A stretch of 15,074 bases of DNA from CAZABS01 sp964483635 (GTDB taxonomy: Bacteria > Patescibacteriota > Minisyncoccia > Moranbacterales > UBA1568). Below, in pieces: positions 6,042-13,221 of this stretch. The first letter of the stretch is position 1. Every line of letters starts with the position of its first letter. The notes beneath the pieces are model-generated. The model did no database searches. It saw nothing but the letters and a program-made list of their open reading frames with translations, and had not been told where the DNA came from. Location of the stretch: contig CAZABS010000021.1 in assembly GCA_964483635.1 (NCBI GenBank), positions 1 to 15,074 on the forward strand, written 5' to 3'. The position numbers and the translations under genes were made by a program.

Positions 6042-6542
6042 ATGGATATAAAGCACTGTGTACAATCTCAATCAGTAAAGGTTCTGCTCGTCGCTTTGGG
6101 TGTTGTTCTGGTTGGTTCTCTGGGTTTTGCAGGTGGACTGGCTGTTGGGTTTCATAAAGCACGTTTTTCGTATGCTTTTGGAGAAAACTACGAACGGAAT
6201 TTTCTGAAAGGATCACGAATGATGGGCCAGATACAGGATGATAAGGGTCACCGTTCAATGATGCCTACTGGCCGAGGTCAAGAAAATGAGTATCGAAATG
6301 GTCACGGAGTTGTTGGAGAAGTACTCTCTCTTACAGATGCATCACTTATTGTGAAAGACGTGTTTGGAAATGAAAATTCCGTAACGATCAATGAAAAAAC
6401 GTTGGTGAAGAACGGCAAGAATCGTGTAGCCTTCTCAGAGCTCAAGGTAGGGGATCGTATTGCGGTGATTGGTCAACCGTCTGAAACTGGTACAGTGGGA
6501 GCTCGTTTTATTCGGGTGCTTTTGAATCCAAGCGATCAGTAA
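6042..6542 (+). CDS. Anchored DUF5666-like protein
   Basis: The protein has 166 residues. An N-terminal membrane anchor (about 13-36, rich in Gly/Val/Leu) is followed by a Met/Gly/Arg-rich hydrophilic linker (about 40-88). A compact beta domain (about 89-162) contains GVVGEVLSLTDASLIVKD, a SVTINEKTLV strand and LKVGDRIAVIG. This pattern fits DUF5666-type small beta (OB-like) domains, which in other CPR genomes I would expect near sigma factors and exporters. The function is unknown; an extracytoplasmic ligand-binding or chaperone role is possible. It lies 39 bases after the putative anti-sigma gene and 22 bases before the adaptor gene. Confidence 0.72.
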   Translation: MDIKHCVQSQSVKVLLVALGVVLVGSLGFAGGLAVGFHKARFSYAFGENYERNFLKGSRMMGQIQDDKGHRSMMPTGRGQENEYRNGHGVVGEVLSLTDASLIVKDVFGNENSVTINEKTLVKNGKNRVAFSELKVGDRIAVIGQPSETGTVGARFIRVLLNPSDQ

Positions 6543-6564
6543 GTCTCTTTGAGAGATTTTCCCT

Positions 6565-7659
6565 ATGAACATACTGAAACACTCGCAGAATTTTTTTCGA
6601 AATCATTGGAAAACCCTGTTGGCACTACTCATCGTACTGGTGGGAGGGTATTTCTATTTTCGTTCTTCTAGTGTTACAAAAGCTCCGGCGGTAACCACGA
6701 AAACGGAAACAGTGACAAGAGGTGACTTACGCATCGTTGTTTCAGGTAGTGGTCAAGTTGAAGCAGTTTCACAGGTTGATCTTACTCCGGTCATTGCGGG
6801 AGATGGGATTGATGTCATATCAGTGCACGTACAAAATAATCAGGAAGTAAAAAAAGGACAGCTTATTGCAGTTTTGGATACAGAGGATGCGGTTCGAGAT
6901 GTTCAAAATGCTCAGCTTGATTTGCGGAGTGCTATGATCAAGCAAAAACAAGTAAATGATCAATATAAGCGTGAGACAAAAGAAGATCTTTGGAATAGGC
7001 AAATTCAGGAAGTCACGGTGGACCAGCGAGTCAACGCGCTTCGTCAGTCTCAAGAAAAACTGCGAGACTATTCAATTCGAGCACCCTTTGATGGAATTGT
7101 GACTGGTCTGAGTGTAGAAGCGGGTGATTCCGTTTCTCGCGAAACCGTGTTGGCATCGGTAATTACACGGAATATGCGGGTGGGGGTTTCGCTCAATGAG
7201 GTTGATGCTGCAAAGGTACTCGAGGGAAATAATGTGAGTCTTTCTTTCAATGCATTACCGGAGTTGATGCTCTCTGGAAAAATTTCCCGGATTGATACCA
7301 TCGGGAAGGTGACGCAAAACGTTGTTTCATATGACGCTGAGGTTGAACTCGATGAACAGCAAGTCCTGCTGAAGCCAGGGATGAGTGTGAGTGCTGAAAT
7401 TGTTGTCATGGAGAAACATCAGGTATTACTCCTTCCGAATGCCGCGCTGAATACCTTTGATGGGAAATCCACGGCCAAAACTCTCACTGGTAACAAAGAA
7501 ATAACTCTTGGTATGACCGATGAAATCTCCACGGAGATAACCAGTGGATTGGTAGCTGGAGAGAAAGTGATTGTTGAAACAGTGACTCCGCCGAATCAGG
7601 TTGGTACTCAGAGTGTCTTCTCCTCTCTCTTCCGAGCGCCTGGACAAAATCGGCGATAA
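6565..7659 (+). CDS. MacA/HlyD-type membrane fusion (periplasmic adaptor) protein
   Basis: The protein has 364 residues. One N-terminal membrane helix (about 17-33) anchors an extracytoplasmic adaptor. A lipoyl-like half (VQNNQEVKKGQLIAVLD, about 89-105) leads into a short helical hairpin (about 108-167). The second lipoyl half (IRAPFDGIVTGLSVEAGDSV, 171-190) follows, then beta-barrel and membrane-proximal domains to the C-terminus. This is the standard order for MacA/HlyD adaptors. The hairpin is short, as expected where no outer-membrane channel has to be contacted. It most likely couples substrate to the MacB-like ATPase and permease encoded immediately downstream; the ATPase start lies one base after this stop. 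Confidence 0.92.
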   Translation: MNILKHSQNFFRNHWKTLLALLIVLVGGYFYFRSSSVTKAPAVTTKTETVTRGDLRIVVSGSGQVEAVSQVDLTPVIAGDGIDVISVHVQNNQEVKKGQLIAVLDTEDAVRDVQNAQLDLRSAMIKQKQVNDQYKRETKEDLWNRQIQEVTVDQRVNALRQSQEKLRDYSIRAPFDGIVTGLSVEAGDSVSRETVLASVITRNMRVGVSLNEVDAAKVLEGNNVSLSFNALPELMLSGKISRIDTIGKVTQNVVSYDAEVELDEQQVLLKPGMSVSAEIVVMEKHQVLLLPNAALNTFDGKSTAKTLTGNKEITLGMTDEISTEITSGLVAGEKVIVETVTPPNQVGTQSVFSSLFRAPGQNRR

Positions 7660-7660
7660 C

Positions 7661-8353
7661 ATGCGTATGATTCAGTGTCGAGATATCAGAAAGACGTATA
7701 CGAATGAGGGTAATACGACCGAGGTGCTCAAAGGGATTTCTTTCGAGATTCAGGATGGGGAATTTGTCTCGATTATGGGGCCATCGGGGTCGGGAAAATC
7801 AACCCTGATGCACATCCTGGGAGCTCTTGATAGCGCAACGAGTGGAACGTATCTCCTTGACGGAAAGGATATTTCGAAGTGTTCCGATGATGAGTTGGCA
7901 TTTATTCGCCGAGAAAAAATTGGTTTTGTTTTTCAGTCGTTTAATTTGTTACCGCGTACAAGCGTGATTCGCAATGTGATGTTGCCGCTCGTTTATCAGG
8001 CGGTACCAGAAGATGAACGCTTGGGCCGAGTAGAAAAGGTGCTTGCTGCAGTCGGCCTGGATGAGGAACGTTGGGATCATCACTCGAACCAGCTTTCGGG
8101 AGGACAAATGCAGCGAGTAGCGATTGCTCGAGCGCTTGTGAATGAGCCGTCACTTATTTTAGCAGACGAACCAACCGGAAATCTTGATACCAAGACGGGT
8201 GAGCTTGTTTTGGAAACCTTTGAACGACTCAATCGCGAATATGGCCATACGATTGTACTGATCACTCATGAATCTGAGGTGGCCGAGCATGCCGATCGGA
8301 TCCTCTTGATTCGTGACGGACTGTTGGTGAGTGATACCAGGAAACAGCGTTAA
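7661..8353 (+). CDS. MacB/LolD-type ABC transporter ATPase
   Basis: The protein has 230 residues from the ATG at 7661 (an alternative ATG lies two codons on). All nucleotide-binding motifs are intact: Walker A GPSGSGKST (40-48), Q-loop Gln92 in FVFQSFNLLP, signature LSGGQ (145-149), Walker B LILADE (165-170) followed by the D-loop, and His203. The signature region LSGGQMQRVAIARAL and the ADEPTGNLD sequence are typical of the MacB/LolD/FtsE group. It powers the permease encoded 11 bases downstream, a mechanotransmission-type system that moves substrates out of the membrane or periplasmic space. An upstream open extension overlaps the adaptor gene and is rejected. Confidence 0.95.
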   Translation: MRMIQCRDIRKTYTNEGNTTEVLKGISFEIQDGEFVSIMGPSGSGKSTLMHILGALDSATSGTYLLDGKDISKCSDDELAFIRREKIGFVFQSFNLLPRTSVIRNVMLPLVYQAVPEDERLGRVEKVLAAVGLDEERWDHHSNQLSGGQMQRVAIARALVNEPSLILADEPTGNLDTKTGELVLETFERLNREYGHTIVLITHESEVAEHADRILLIRDGLLVSDTRKQR

Positions 8354-8364
8354 GAGAAACACCT

Positions 8365-9591
8365 ATGCTTTCCAAAGATCTTGTTCAAGAAATTTATACC
8401 TCTGTGACGGTGAATAAATCCCGCTCCGGATTAACAGTTCTCGGTATTGTTATCGGAATTGCATCAGTGATTATTATGGTAGCCATTGGTCGCGGGGCTC
8501 AGAATACAATAGAATCAAGCATTCAATCTATCGGCTCTAATTTATTGATCGTGCGTCCAGGTGCAGATCGGGGACTGGGTTCTCCGGTTGTTGGAGCACA
8601 GGGATCGGCTCAATCACTTCGATTGGAAGATGTTGATATGCTAGAGAAAAAAGTTGAGGCGCTCGAAGCGGTCGCACCGGAAGTATCGGTACGGAACAAG
8701 CAAGTTGCAGCTGGCACTGAGAATACGAATACGACCATTACGGGCGTGACTGAAAGTTATCGAACCGTTCGAAATCTGGGTGTTGCCACTGGATCATTTC
8801 TCACAAAAACTCAGGTAAGTAATCTTTCCAAAGTTGCCGTGATAGGGCCAGACGTGAAAACAGCGCTGTTCGGAGCAAGTGCTGGTGATCCAATTGGGAA
8901 GAAAATTCGGATTGGAATGGTAGATTTTACGGTTATTGGTGTTACGGTTGCGCGGGGAGGAACTGGTTTCGGAAGTTCGGATGATGTAATCTATGTCCCG
9001 CTCTCAACAGTACAACAATTTTTTACTGGGAATGAGTATCTTTCAATCATCAACATGAAAGTAAAATCAGGAGAGGATATGGATGTCGCATCAGCGCTTG
9101 TGAAAGCGACACTACTCGCGAGTCATAAAATAACCGATCCAGAGAAAGCAGATTTCTCGCTCATGAATCAAGCAGATATCGTGGCAACCGCCTCATCGGT
9201 CACGAGTACTTTTACAGCGCTGCTTGGTGCAGTCGCAGGAATCTCTCTGATTGTTGGTGGGATCGGGATTATGAATATGATGCTCACGACAGTCACGGAA
9301 CGAACTCGAGAAATCGGTCTTCGGAAAGCGCTTGGGGCACTTGGGCGTGATATTCGGTTACAGTTTCTTTTTGAGGCAGTCACACTGACTTTTTTTGGTG
9401 GTGCACTTGGAATACTTCTTGGGTGGGGGGTATCTCTGGTGGCAAATGCTTATGGGGTTACTGCTTCAGTATCAACTCATTCAGTCGTGCTCGCTTTTGC
9501 TGTTGCAACGGCAATCGGGATTGTTTTTGGATATTATCCTGCGAGTCGAGCGGCAAAACTCAATCCGATCGAAGCACTGCGATATGAGTAG
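8365..9591 (+). CDS. MacB-like ABC permease (FtsX fold)
   Basis: The protein has 408 residues, the usual length for a stand-alone MacB-type permease. The first membrane helix (about 22-43, including LGIVIGIASVIIMVAIG) is followed by a large extracytoplasmic MacB-type domain (about 45-275). Three C-terminal helices follow. The second of the four helices in all runs into MMLTTVTERTREIGLRKALG, a highly conserved coupling segment, and the protein ends PASRAAKLNPIEALRYE, the family's characteristic tail. With the adaptor and ATPase it completes a MacAB-like exporter for peptides, lipids or small toxic molecules; the substrate is unknown. It is the last gene of the operon; a new promoter follows within 20 bases. 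Confidence 0.95.
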   Translation: MLSKDLVQEIYTSVTVNKSRSGLTVLGIVIGIASVIIMVAIGRGAQNTIESSIQSIGSNLLIVRPGADRGLGSPVVGAQGSAQSLRLEDVDMLEKKVEALEAVAPEVSVRNKQVAAGTENTNTTITGVTESYRTVRNLGVATGSFLTKTQVSNLSKVAVIGPDVKTALFGASAGDPIGKKIRIGMVDFTVIGVTVARGGTGFGSSDDVIYVPLSTVQQFFTGNEYLSIINMKVKSGEDMDVASALVKATLLASHKITDPEKADFSLMNQADIVATASSVTSTFTALLGAVAGISLIVGGIGIMNMMLTTVTERTREIGLRKALGALGRDIRLQFLFEAVTLTFFGGALGILLGWGVSLVANAYGVTASVSTHSVVLAFAVATAIGIVFGYYPASRAAKLNPIEALRYE

Positions 9592-9608
9592 TCGTATTGA
9601 GGTTTTGG

Positions 9609-9637
9609 TTGACTCGGGGTCTCTTTCGGGCTATTCT
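9609..9637 (+). promoter_or_regulatory. Promoter of the CDF transporter unit
   Basis: TTGACT (9609-9614) and TATTCT (9632-9637) are spaced by 17 bases. The predicted start near 9644 leaves a leader of about 39 bases containing the ribosome site AAGGAGG (9671-9677). I saw no terminator between the preceding permease stop and this promoter, so read-through is possible. Confidence 0.6.
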
Positions 9638-9682
9638 GCGACTTCAGTTTCTTAACAATGCCACACTCTGAAGGAGGGCGTC

Positions 9683-10372
9683 ATGCTTGGTATACCAACC
9701 GATGGGCACTGGGCTTCATGTCAGAAGTATCTGAAGCAGCATTGCCGTTGTAATGAGAAGGGCTATGGGCTGCTCTTTGTGATAGCCCTGGTCGGGAGCG
9801 TGATGGAACTCATCAGTGGTTGGGAGGCTCTCAGTTTCTCGCTCATTGGTGATGGCGTGCATATGCTTTCAGACGGATTTGTCTTCGGGTTGGCATTCTT
9901 TGGGTTTTGGACTCAGAGATCAAGCCAAGTGAAAGAGGCGGGGGCGGAGTCCTTCAAACAATATGAACGGTATATGTGCTCTCTCATCCTCGTTGTTGGG
10001 GTGGCGCTTGTGATGAATTCTCTCATCCAGATAATCTGGTTCCGCAGTGATATCGAACGCTCTTTCGATGCCGCTCTTTCGTTAACGATTGGGGGGCTTG
10101 GGACTCTCATAAATGTTTGGATGATTCTGATTCTTTGGGGGCTGAGTCAGGAACGGGATGGGAGTACATCAAAATCGTGGCTTCATCGAGGGGCACTGCT
10201 TCACACGATCGGTGATCTGGGTGGATCAATCGCCATTATCGTGAGTTCTGGGGGTGTGTATTTCTTTGGTTGGCCAGCATTTCTCGATCGGATTGCCGCT
10301 CTCGGAATTGGAGCTTGGCTCGTGAGCCAGTCCTTTCAGAGTCATCATCACCATCACGCAGTGGAGGAATAG
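9683..10372 (+). CDS. Cation diffusion facilitator (CDF/ZnT-like) metal transporter lacking the C-terminal domain
   Basis: The protein has 229 residues and about six membrane helices. The CDF metal site is visible: D57 and HxxxD (H60, D64) in GDGVHMLSD of helix 2, and HxxxD (H174, D178) in HTIGDLGGS of helix 5. This is the HD-HD type associated with Zn/Cd export. The family's cytosolic C-terminal domain is missing; the protein ends after helix 6 with a short HHHHH tail (221-225). The N-terminus carries a Cys/His cluster (H9, C13, H20, C21, C23) that may bind metal. Ribosome site AAGGAGG (9671-9677) fixes the start. The likely role is export of Zn or a similar divalent cation in exchange for protons. 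A small membrane protein follows. Confidence 0.88.
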   Translation: MLGIPTDGHWASCQKYLKQHCRCNEKGYGLLFVIALVGSVMELISGWEALSFSLIGDGVHMLSDGFVFGLAFFGFWTQRSSQVKEAGAESFKQYERYMCSLILVVGVALVMNSLIQIIWFRSDIERSFDAALSLTIGGLGTLINVWMILILWGLSQERDGSTSKSWLHRGALLHTIGDLGGSIAIIVSSGGVYFFGWPAFLDRIAALGIGAWLVSQSFQSHHHHHAVEE

Positions 10373-10374
10373 AT

Positions 10375-10683
10375 ATGAACAAATACCTGAAACAATCGGC
10401 GCGGGTTGTACTGAATGTGTTGGTCGCGATTCTGATCCTCATTGTTCTGGGGAGACTGATCGACTCATCGCTATTTCGCTGGTCTTCAGCACAGCTCGTC
10501 GTGATTGGCTGGTGGCTTGTGACGGGGATAGCTTCCTGGTGGCTCGCAGGAGTCAGTATTCGGTTGTGGCTGAGTCTGCCATACGAAACACCTATTTCCG
10601 TATGGATCCGGGGCATCTTTGCGATACCTTTCTGGTTTGGCCTAGTGAGCATCGTCATCTGGCTCGGGCTGGCTCCATCATAG
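10375..10683 (+). CDS. Small membrane protein downstream of the CDF transporter
   Basis: The protein has 102 residues from the ATG at 10375. A longer in-frame extension overlaps the transporter gene and is rejected. GGAGG (10363-10367), seven bases before the ATG, supports this start. Three hydrophobic stretches are seen (about 12-26, 35-58 and 80-100), rich in Trp (WWLVTGIASWWLAG). It starts two bases after the CDF stop, so it is co-translated and may be a partner or accessory subunit. No family recognised. Confidence 0.75.
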   Translation: MNKYLKQSARVVLNVLVAILILIVLGRLIDSSLFRWSSAQLVVIGWWLVTGIASWWLAGVSIRLWLSLPYETPISVWIRGIFAIPFWFGLVSIVIWLGLAPS

Positions 10684-10706
10684 GGTGTACGGCCTCGGCG
10701 TCTCGT

Positions 10707-10748
10707 GGATCCGGCGTGTCGAATGACGTGCCGGGTCCTTTCTCTTTG
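10707..10748 (+). terminator. Strong intrinsic terminator of the CDF unit
   Basis: A 14-bp stem pairs 10707-10720 with 10725-10738, allowing three G-T wobbles, around the loop GAAT. A pyrimidine tail of mostly T (10739-10747) follows. It closes the two-gene unit. Confidence 0.85.
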
Positions 10749-10775
10749 TAAGAGTTCGACCCCTCATTTCCTTTG

Positions 10776-10784
10776 TGGTATACT
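10776..10784 (+). promoter_or_regulatory. Extended -10 promoter of the DUF1993 gene
   Basis: TGGTATACT (TGn plus TATACT at 10779-10784) lies about 32 bases before the ATG at 10817. The -35 region is weak (TTCGAC at 10755-10760 with an 18-base spacer). The identical nine bases occur at 15041-15049 before the last gene. Confidence 0.6.
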
Positions 10785-10816
10785 TTTTATACTAATTAAT
10801 CATTTCATACAAACTT

Positions 10817-11344
10817 ATGTCAACGAATATGTTTACCGTTACCGTTCCGATTTTTATCAAGATGCTCAGCAATCTTAAAGAGATTCTGAAAGAAGGTGAG
10901 GCTTATGCTGAGAGAGCTGGGATCGATCCGAATACACTCCTTACCGCAAAACTTGCTCCAGATATGTTTGATCTTGTGAAACAAGTTCAGATCGCAAGTG
11001 ACAATGCGAAAGGGATAAGCGCACGTCTGGCAGGGCTTGAGCCTCCAGTGATGGAGGATACAGAAAAAAGCTTTGCGGATCTCGTGGCGCGAATTGAAAA
11101 GACCATCACCTTCCTTGAAACACTCCAGCCAGAGCAGTTTGAAGAAAGTGAACTCAAAGCAATTCCATTTCCGTATATTGAAGGAAAGTATCTCCTGGGG
11201 AACGATGCGGTTTTTGCTTCATACCTTCCTAATTTTTTCTTTCACGTAACGACGGCGTACAATATTCTTCGCAATCAAGGTGTTCCTTTGGGAAAAGCGG
11301 TTTATATCGGTTTTCTGCCACTCAAAGATATTGAAAAACAATAA
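10817..11344 (+). CDS. DUF1993 family protein
   Basis: The protein has 175 residues and is cytosolic. It matches the DUF1993 pattern throughout: VPIFIKMLSNLKEIL near the start, GIDPNTLLTAKLAPDMF (about 35-51), VQIASDNAKGISARLAG (about 57-73), a middle FADLVARIEKTITFLETL helix, and the conserved end LPNFFFHVTTAYNILRNQGV followed by PLGKAVYIG. The family is thought to share the four-helix DinB-like fold; no biochemical role is established. It has its own promoter and stands between a metal transporter unit and a nitroreductase gene, with no clear functional link. A second ATG four codons downstream (10829) is also possible as the start. Confidence 0.92.
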   Translation: MSTNMFTVTVPIFIKMLSNLKEILKEGEAYAERAGIDPNTLLTAKLAPDMFDLVKQVQIASDNAKGISARLAGLEPPVMEDTEKSFADLVARIEKTITFLETLQPEQFEESELKAIPFPYIEGKYLLGNDAVFASYLPNFFFHVTTAYNILRNQGVPLGKAVYIGFLPLKDIEKQ

Positions 11345-11373
11345 GGTAAGCACGCGATCTCTTGAAGGTGTAG

Positions 11374-11379
11374 TATAAT
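11374..11379 (+). promoter_or_regulatory. Candidate -10 of the nitroreductase gene
   Basis: A perfect TATAAT lies 21 bases before the ATG at 11401, giving a start near 11386 and a leader of about 15 bases. No good -35 is seen at the right distance. Confidence 0.5.
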
Positions 11380-11400
11380 AGGAAGAGTAATAAAAATACT

Positions 11401-12252
11401 ATGAGTACATCAAGAGTTTCAGTGAAAGCTTGTCGTCGTGTTTTTTGTAAAGGTGCGAGTATTCCAGTCCTGCTCCTTCTGTTGGGGGTTGCTCTCGCGG
11501 GAGCACTGCTTCTCAAACAGAGTGCGGATTCTCAGCGACGTGTTTCTCGAGAAATGGAGAAGTCTATCGCTGTACCCGATACGAAAACTGAAGAGAAATT
11601 TGTGTATAAGCCTGCCCCAAGAAATTTCGTGGGAGAAGCTATCAAGCTTCCTGTTCCAAAACAAAAAGGAACCGTTTCCCTCGAAGAAGCAATTACGAAG
11701 CGTGAAACTCGAAGGATTTTTGAGAGTCGGCCGGTGACACTTCCTGAGCTCTCTCAGGTGCTCTGGGCAGCGTATGGATTCTCTGACGTTGAAAAAGGAT
11801 TTCGATCTGTTCCTTCGGCACGTACGGCGTTCCCGTATGACTTTATGTTTGTAGCTCGTAATGTGGCTGGTTTGCAGCCGGGGTTGTATTTGTACCTTCC
11901 AGAATCACACGCGGTGCAACCTATGCTCTATGATGAGCATTTGATTCAAGGAGAAGCTTATCAAGATCCAGTGAAACAAGCGCCAGTTGTTTTCGTCTTT
12001 GGTGCGATCAACGACAAAATGCGCGAGAAGTCACAAAATGCTCTGACGGCTCCCAAAGCAACTCTCCAGGAAAGCGGCCATATCTCACAAAATATCTATC
12101 TTATGGCTGAGGTAACCGGTTTGGCAACTGGTGCGGTAGCAGGTTTTGATGATGAGGCTCTGGCGAAAGAATTGAACCTCCCAACAGATGTGACCGTTGT
12201 GTATCTCCAAACTTTGGGGGCTCGTTCTGATGAGCCGGAGCCAGCTCACTAG
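11401..12252 (+). CDS. Membrane-anchored SagB-type nitroreductase-family oxidoreductase
   Basis: The protein has 283 residues. A basic N-terminus (VKACRRVFCK) and a hydrophobic helix (about 21-38) form an anchor that should place the rest outside the cytosol. A charged linker leads to a nitroreductase/SagB-like flavin domain (about 90-275). Typical SagB/ThcOx features are seen: TKRETRRIFESRPVTLPELS with QVLWAAYG next to it, RSVPSARTAFPYDF, LQPGLYLYLPESH, a GHISQNIYLMAEVTGLATGA helix and the final VVYLQTLG. SagB-type enzymes use FMN, and some oxidise azolines in peptide toxins. No cyclodehydratase or precursor peptide gene is in the window, so a peptide-toxin role is not supported. The substrate is unknown. 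The next genes encode an ABC-2 exporter. Confidence 0.85.
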   Translation: MSTSRVSVKACRRVFCKGASIPVLLLLLGVALAGALLLKQSADSQRRVSREMEKSIAVPDTKTEEKFVYKPAPRNFVGEAIKLPVPKQKGTVSLEEAITKRETRRIFESRPVTLPELSQVLWAAYGFSDVEKGFRSVPSARTAFPYDFMFVARNVAGLQPGLYLYLPESHAVQPMLYDEHLIQGEAYQDPVKQAPVVFVFGAINDKMREKSQNALTAPKATLQESGHISQNIYLMAEVTGLATGAVAGFDDEALAKELNLPTDVTVVYLQTLGARSDEPEPAH

Positions 12253-12297
12253 GAGGGGGGGTAATTATTATTCCGCGAAAACGTCGCGCTGTACGAC
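12251..12297 (+). promoter_or_regulatory. Strong Shine-Dalgarno with an unusually long spacer before the ABC ATPase gene
   Basis: AGGAGGGGGG (12251-12260) overlaps the nitroreductase stop and is an excellent anti-SD match, but the ATG at 12298 is about 37 bases away. Between them lies an AT-rich stretch and a small hairpin (CGCGA 12274-12278 with TCGCG 12284-12288). In-frame, TAA at 12262 blocks any much earlier start, and only CTG (12289) is an alternative. The element may be a standby site, a leftover start of a lost short ORF, or coincidence. Confidence 0.35.
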
Positions 12298-13221
12298 ATG
12301 TCTTTGGCTCTCTCAATACAACAACTCACGAAGACATATCAAAATGGTGTTCAAGCACTTAAGGCTGTTGATCTTGATGTGGCAGAAGGTGATTTTTTTG
12401 CCTTGCTTGGGCCGAATGGCGCAGGGAAAACAACGCTTATCAATATTGTGACCGGTCTCGTGAATAAGGAGGGTGGAACCGTGATTATCGGGGGAATTTC
12501 TCTTGATGAGGAACCGGCGCGAGCAAAACTCCATATTGGTGTCGTGCCGCAAGAATTTAATTTTGGGATTTTCGAAAAGGTTCTGGATATCGTAGTTGAT
12601 CAGGCTGGATACTATGGTATTCCTCCTCGGCAAGCAAGGGTGGCAGCTGAGAAGTATCTCCGAAAACTAGGACTTTGGGAGAAGCGTCATGAACAGGCGA
12701 GATCACTCTCTGGTGGGATGAAGCGGCGATTGATGATCGCGCGGGGATTGGTGCATGCTCCGCACCTTCTCATCCTCGATGAACCAACAGCTGGAGTGGA
12801 TATTGAGCTCCGTCGAGGGATGTGGGATTTTTTGCGGGAACTCAACGAATCAGGGGTAACCATTATCCTCACGACACATTATCTTGAGGAGGCCGAGCAA
12901 CTGTGCCGGAATGTGGCTATTATTCATCAGGGGGAAATTGTGACTCATGGTGAGATGAAGTCACTCTTGGCTGGGATGGAGCGTCAGACGGTCATTTTTG
13001 ACCTCGAACGTGATGTGACTCAAGCTGAACTGCAACAGATACTGAAGTTTAGTCCCGTGAGCACGCCCCAAACAATCGAAATGACCCTGACACGGGAGAA
13101 TACTCTTGATCGAGCGATTCACGCACTTCATGGACTCGATCTCACGGTGAAGAGTGTTCGGAATAAATCGAATCGTCTGGAAGAATTTTTTGTCGAAATG
13201 ACTCAGAAAAAACCCGTATGA
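12298..13221 (+). CDS. yadG: ABC-2 exporter ATPase, YadG-like
   Basis: The protein has 307 residues. All ATPase motifs are present: Walker A GPNGAGKTT (38-46), Q-loop Gln85 in GVVPQEFNF, signature LSGGM (137-141), Walker B LLILDE (157-162), D-loop and His194 in LTTHYLEEAEQL. The sequence GVVPQEFNFGIFEKV and the domain after the nucleotide-binding core match the YadG branch of the DrrA/NodI-like ABC-2 exporters. The stop overlaps the start of the permease gene (ATGA at 13218-13221), so the two are translationally coupled. The substrate of YadGH is unknown even in E. coli. The long gap from the nearest strong ribosome site is discussed separately. Confidence 0.92.
   Translation: MSLALSIQQLTKTYQNGVQALKAVDLDVAEGDFFALLGPNGAGKTTLINIVTGLVNKEGGTVIIGGISLDEEPARAKLHIGVVPQEFNFGIFEKVLDIVVDQAGYYGIPPRQARVAAEKYLRKLGLWEKRHEQARSLSGGMKRRLMIARGLVHAPHLLILDEPTAGVDIELRRGMWDFLRELNESGVTIILTTHYLEEAEQLCRNVAIIHQGEIVTHGEMKSLLAGMERQTVIFDLERDVTQAELQQILKFSPVSTPQTIEMTLTRENTLDRAIHALHGLDLTVKSVRNKSNRLEEFFVEMTQKKPV

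Noticed and set aside
10343..10357. HHHHH tract at the transporter's C-terminus as a cloning tag
   Set aside because: It has five, not six, His residues, sits in a natural operon context and fits the His-rich tails common in CDF transporters.
11401..12252. Peptide-toxin (thiazole/oxazole) biosynthesis cluster suggested by the SagB-like gene
   Set aside because: No YcaO cyclodehydratase, precursor peptide or other maturation gene is visible, and the enzyme carries a membrane anchor.
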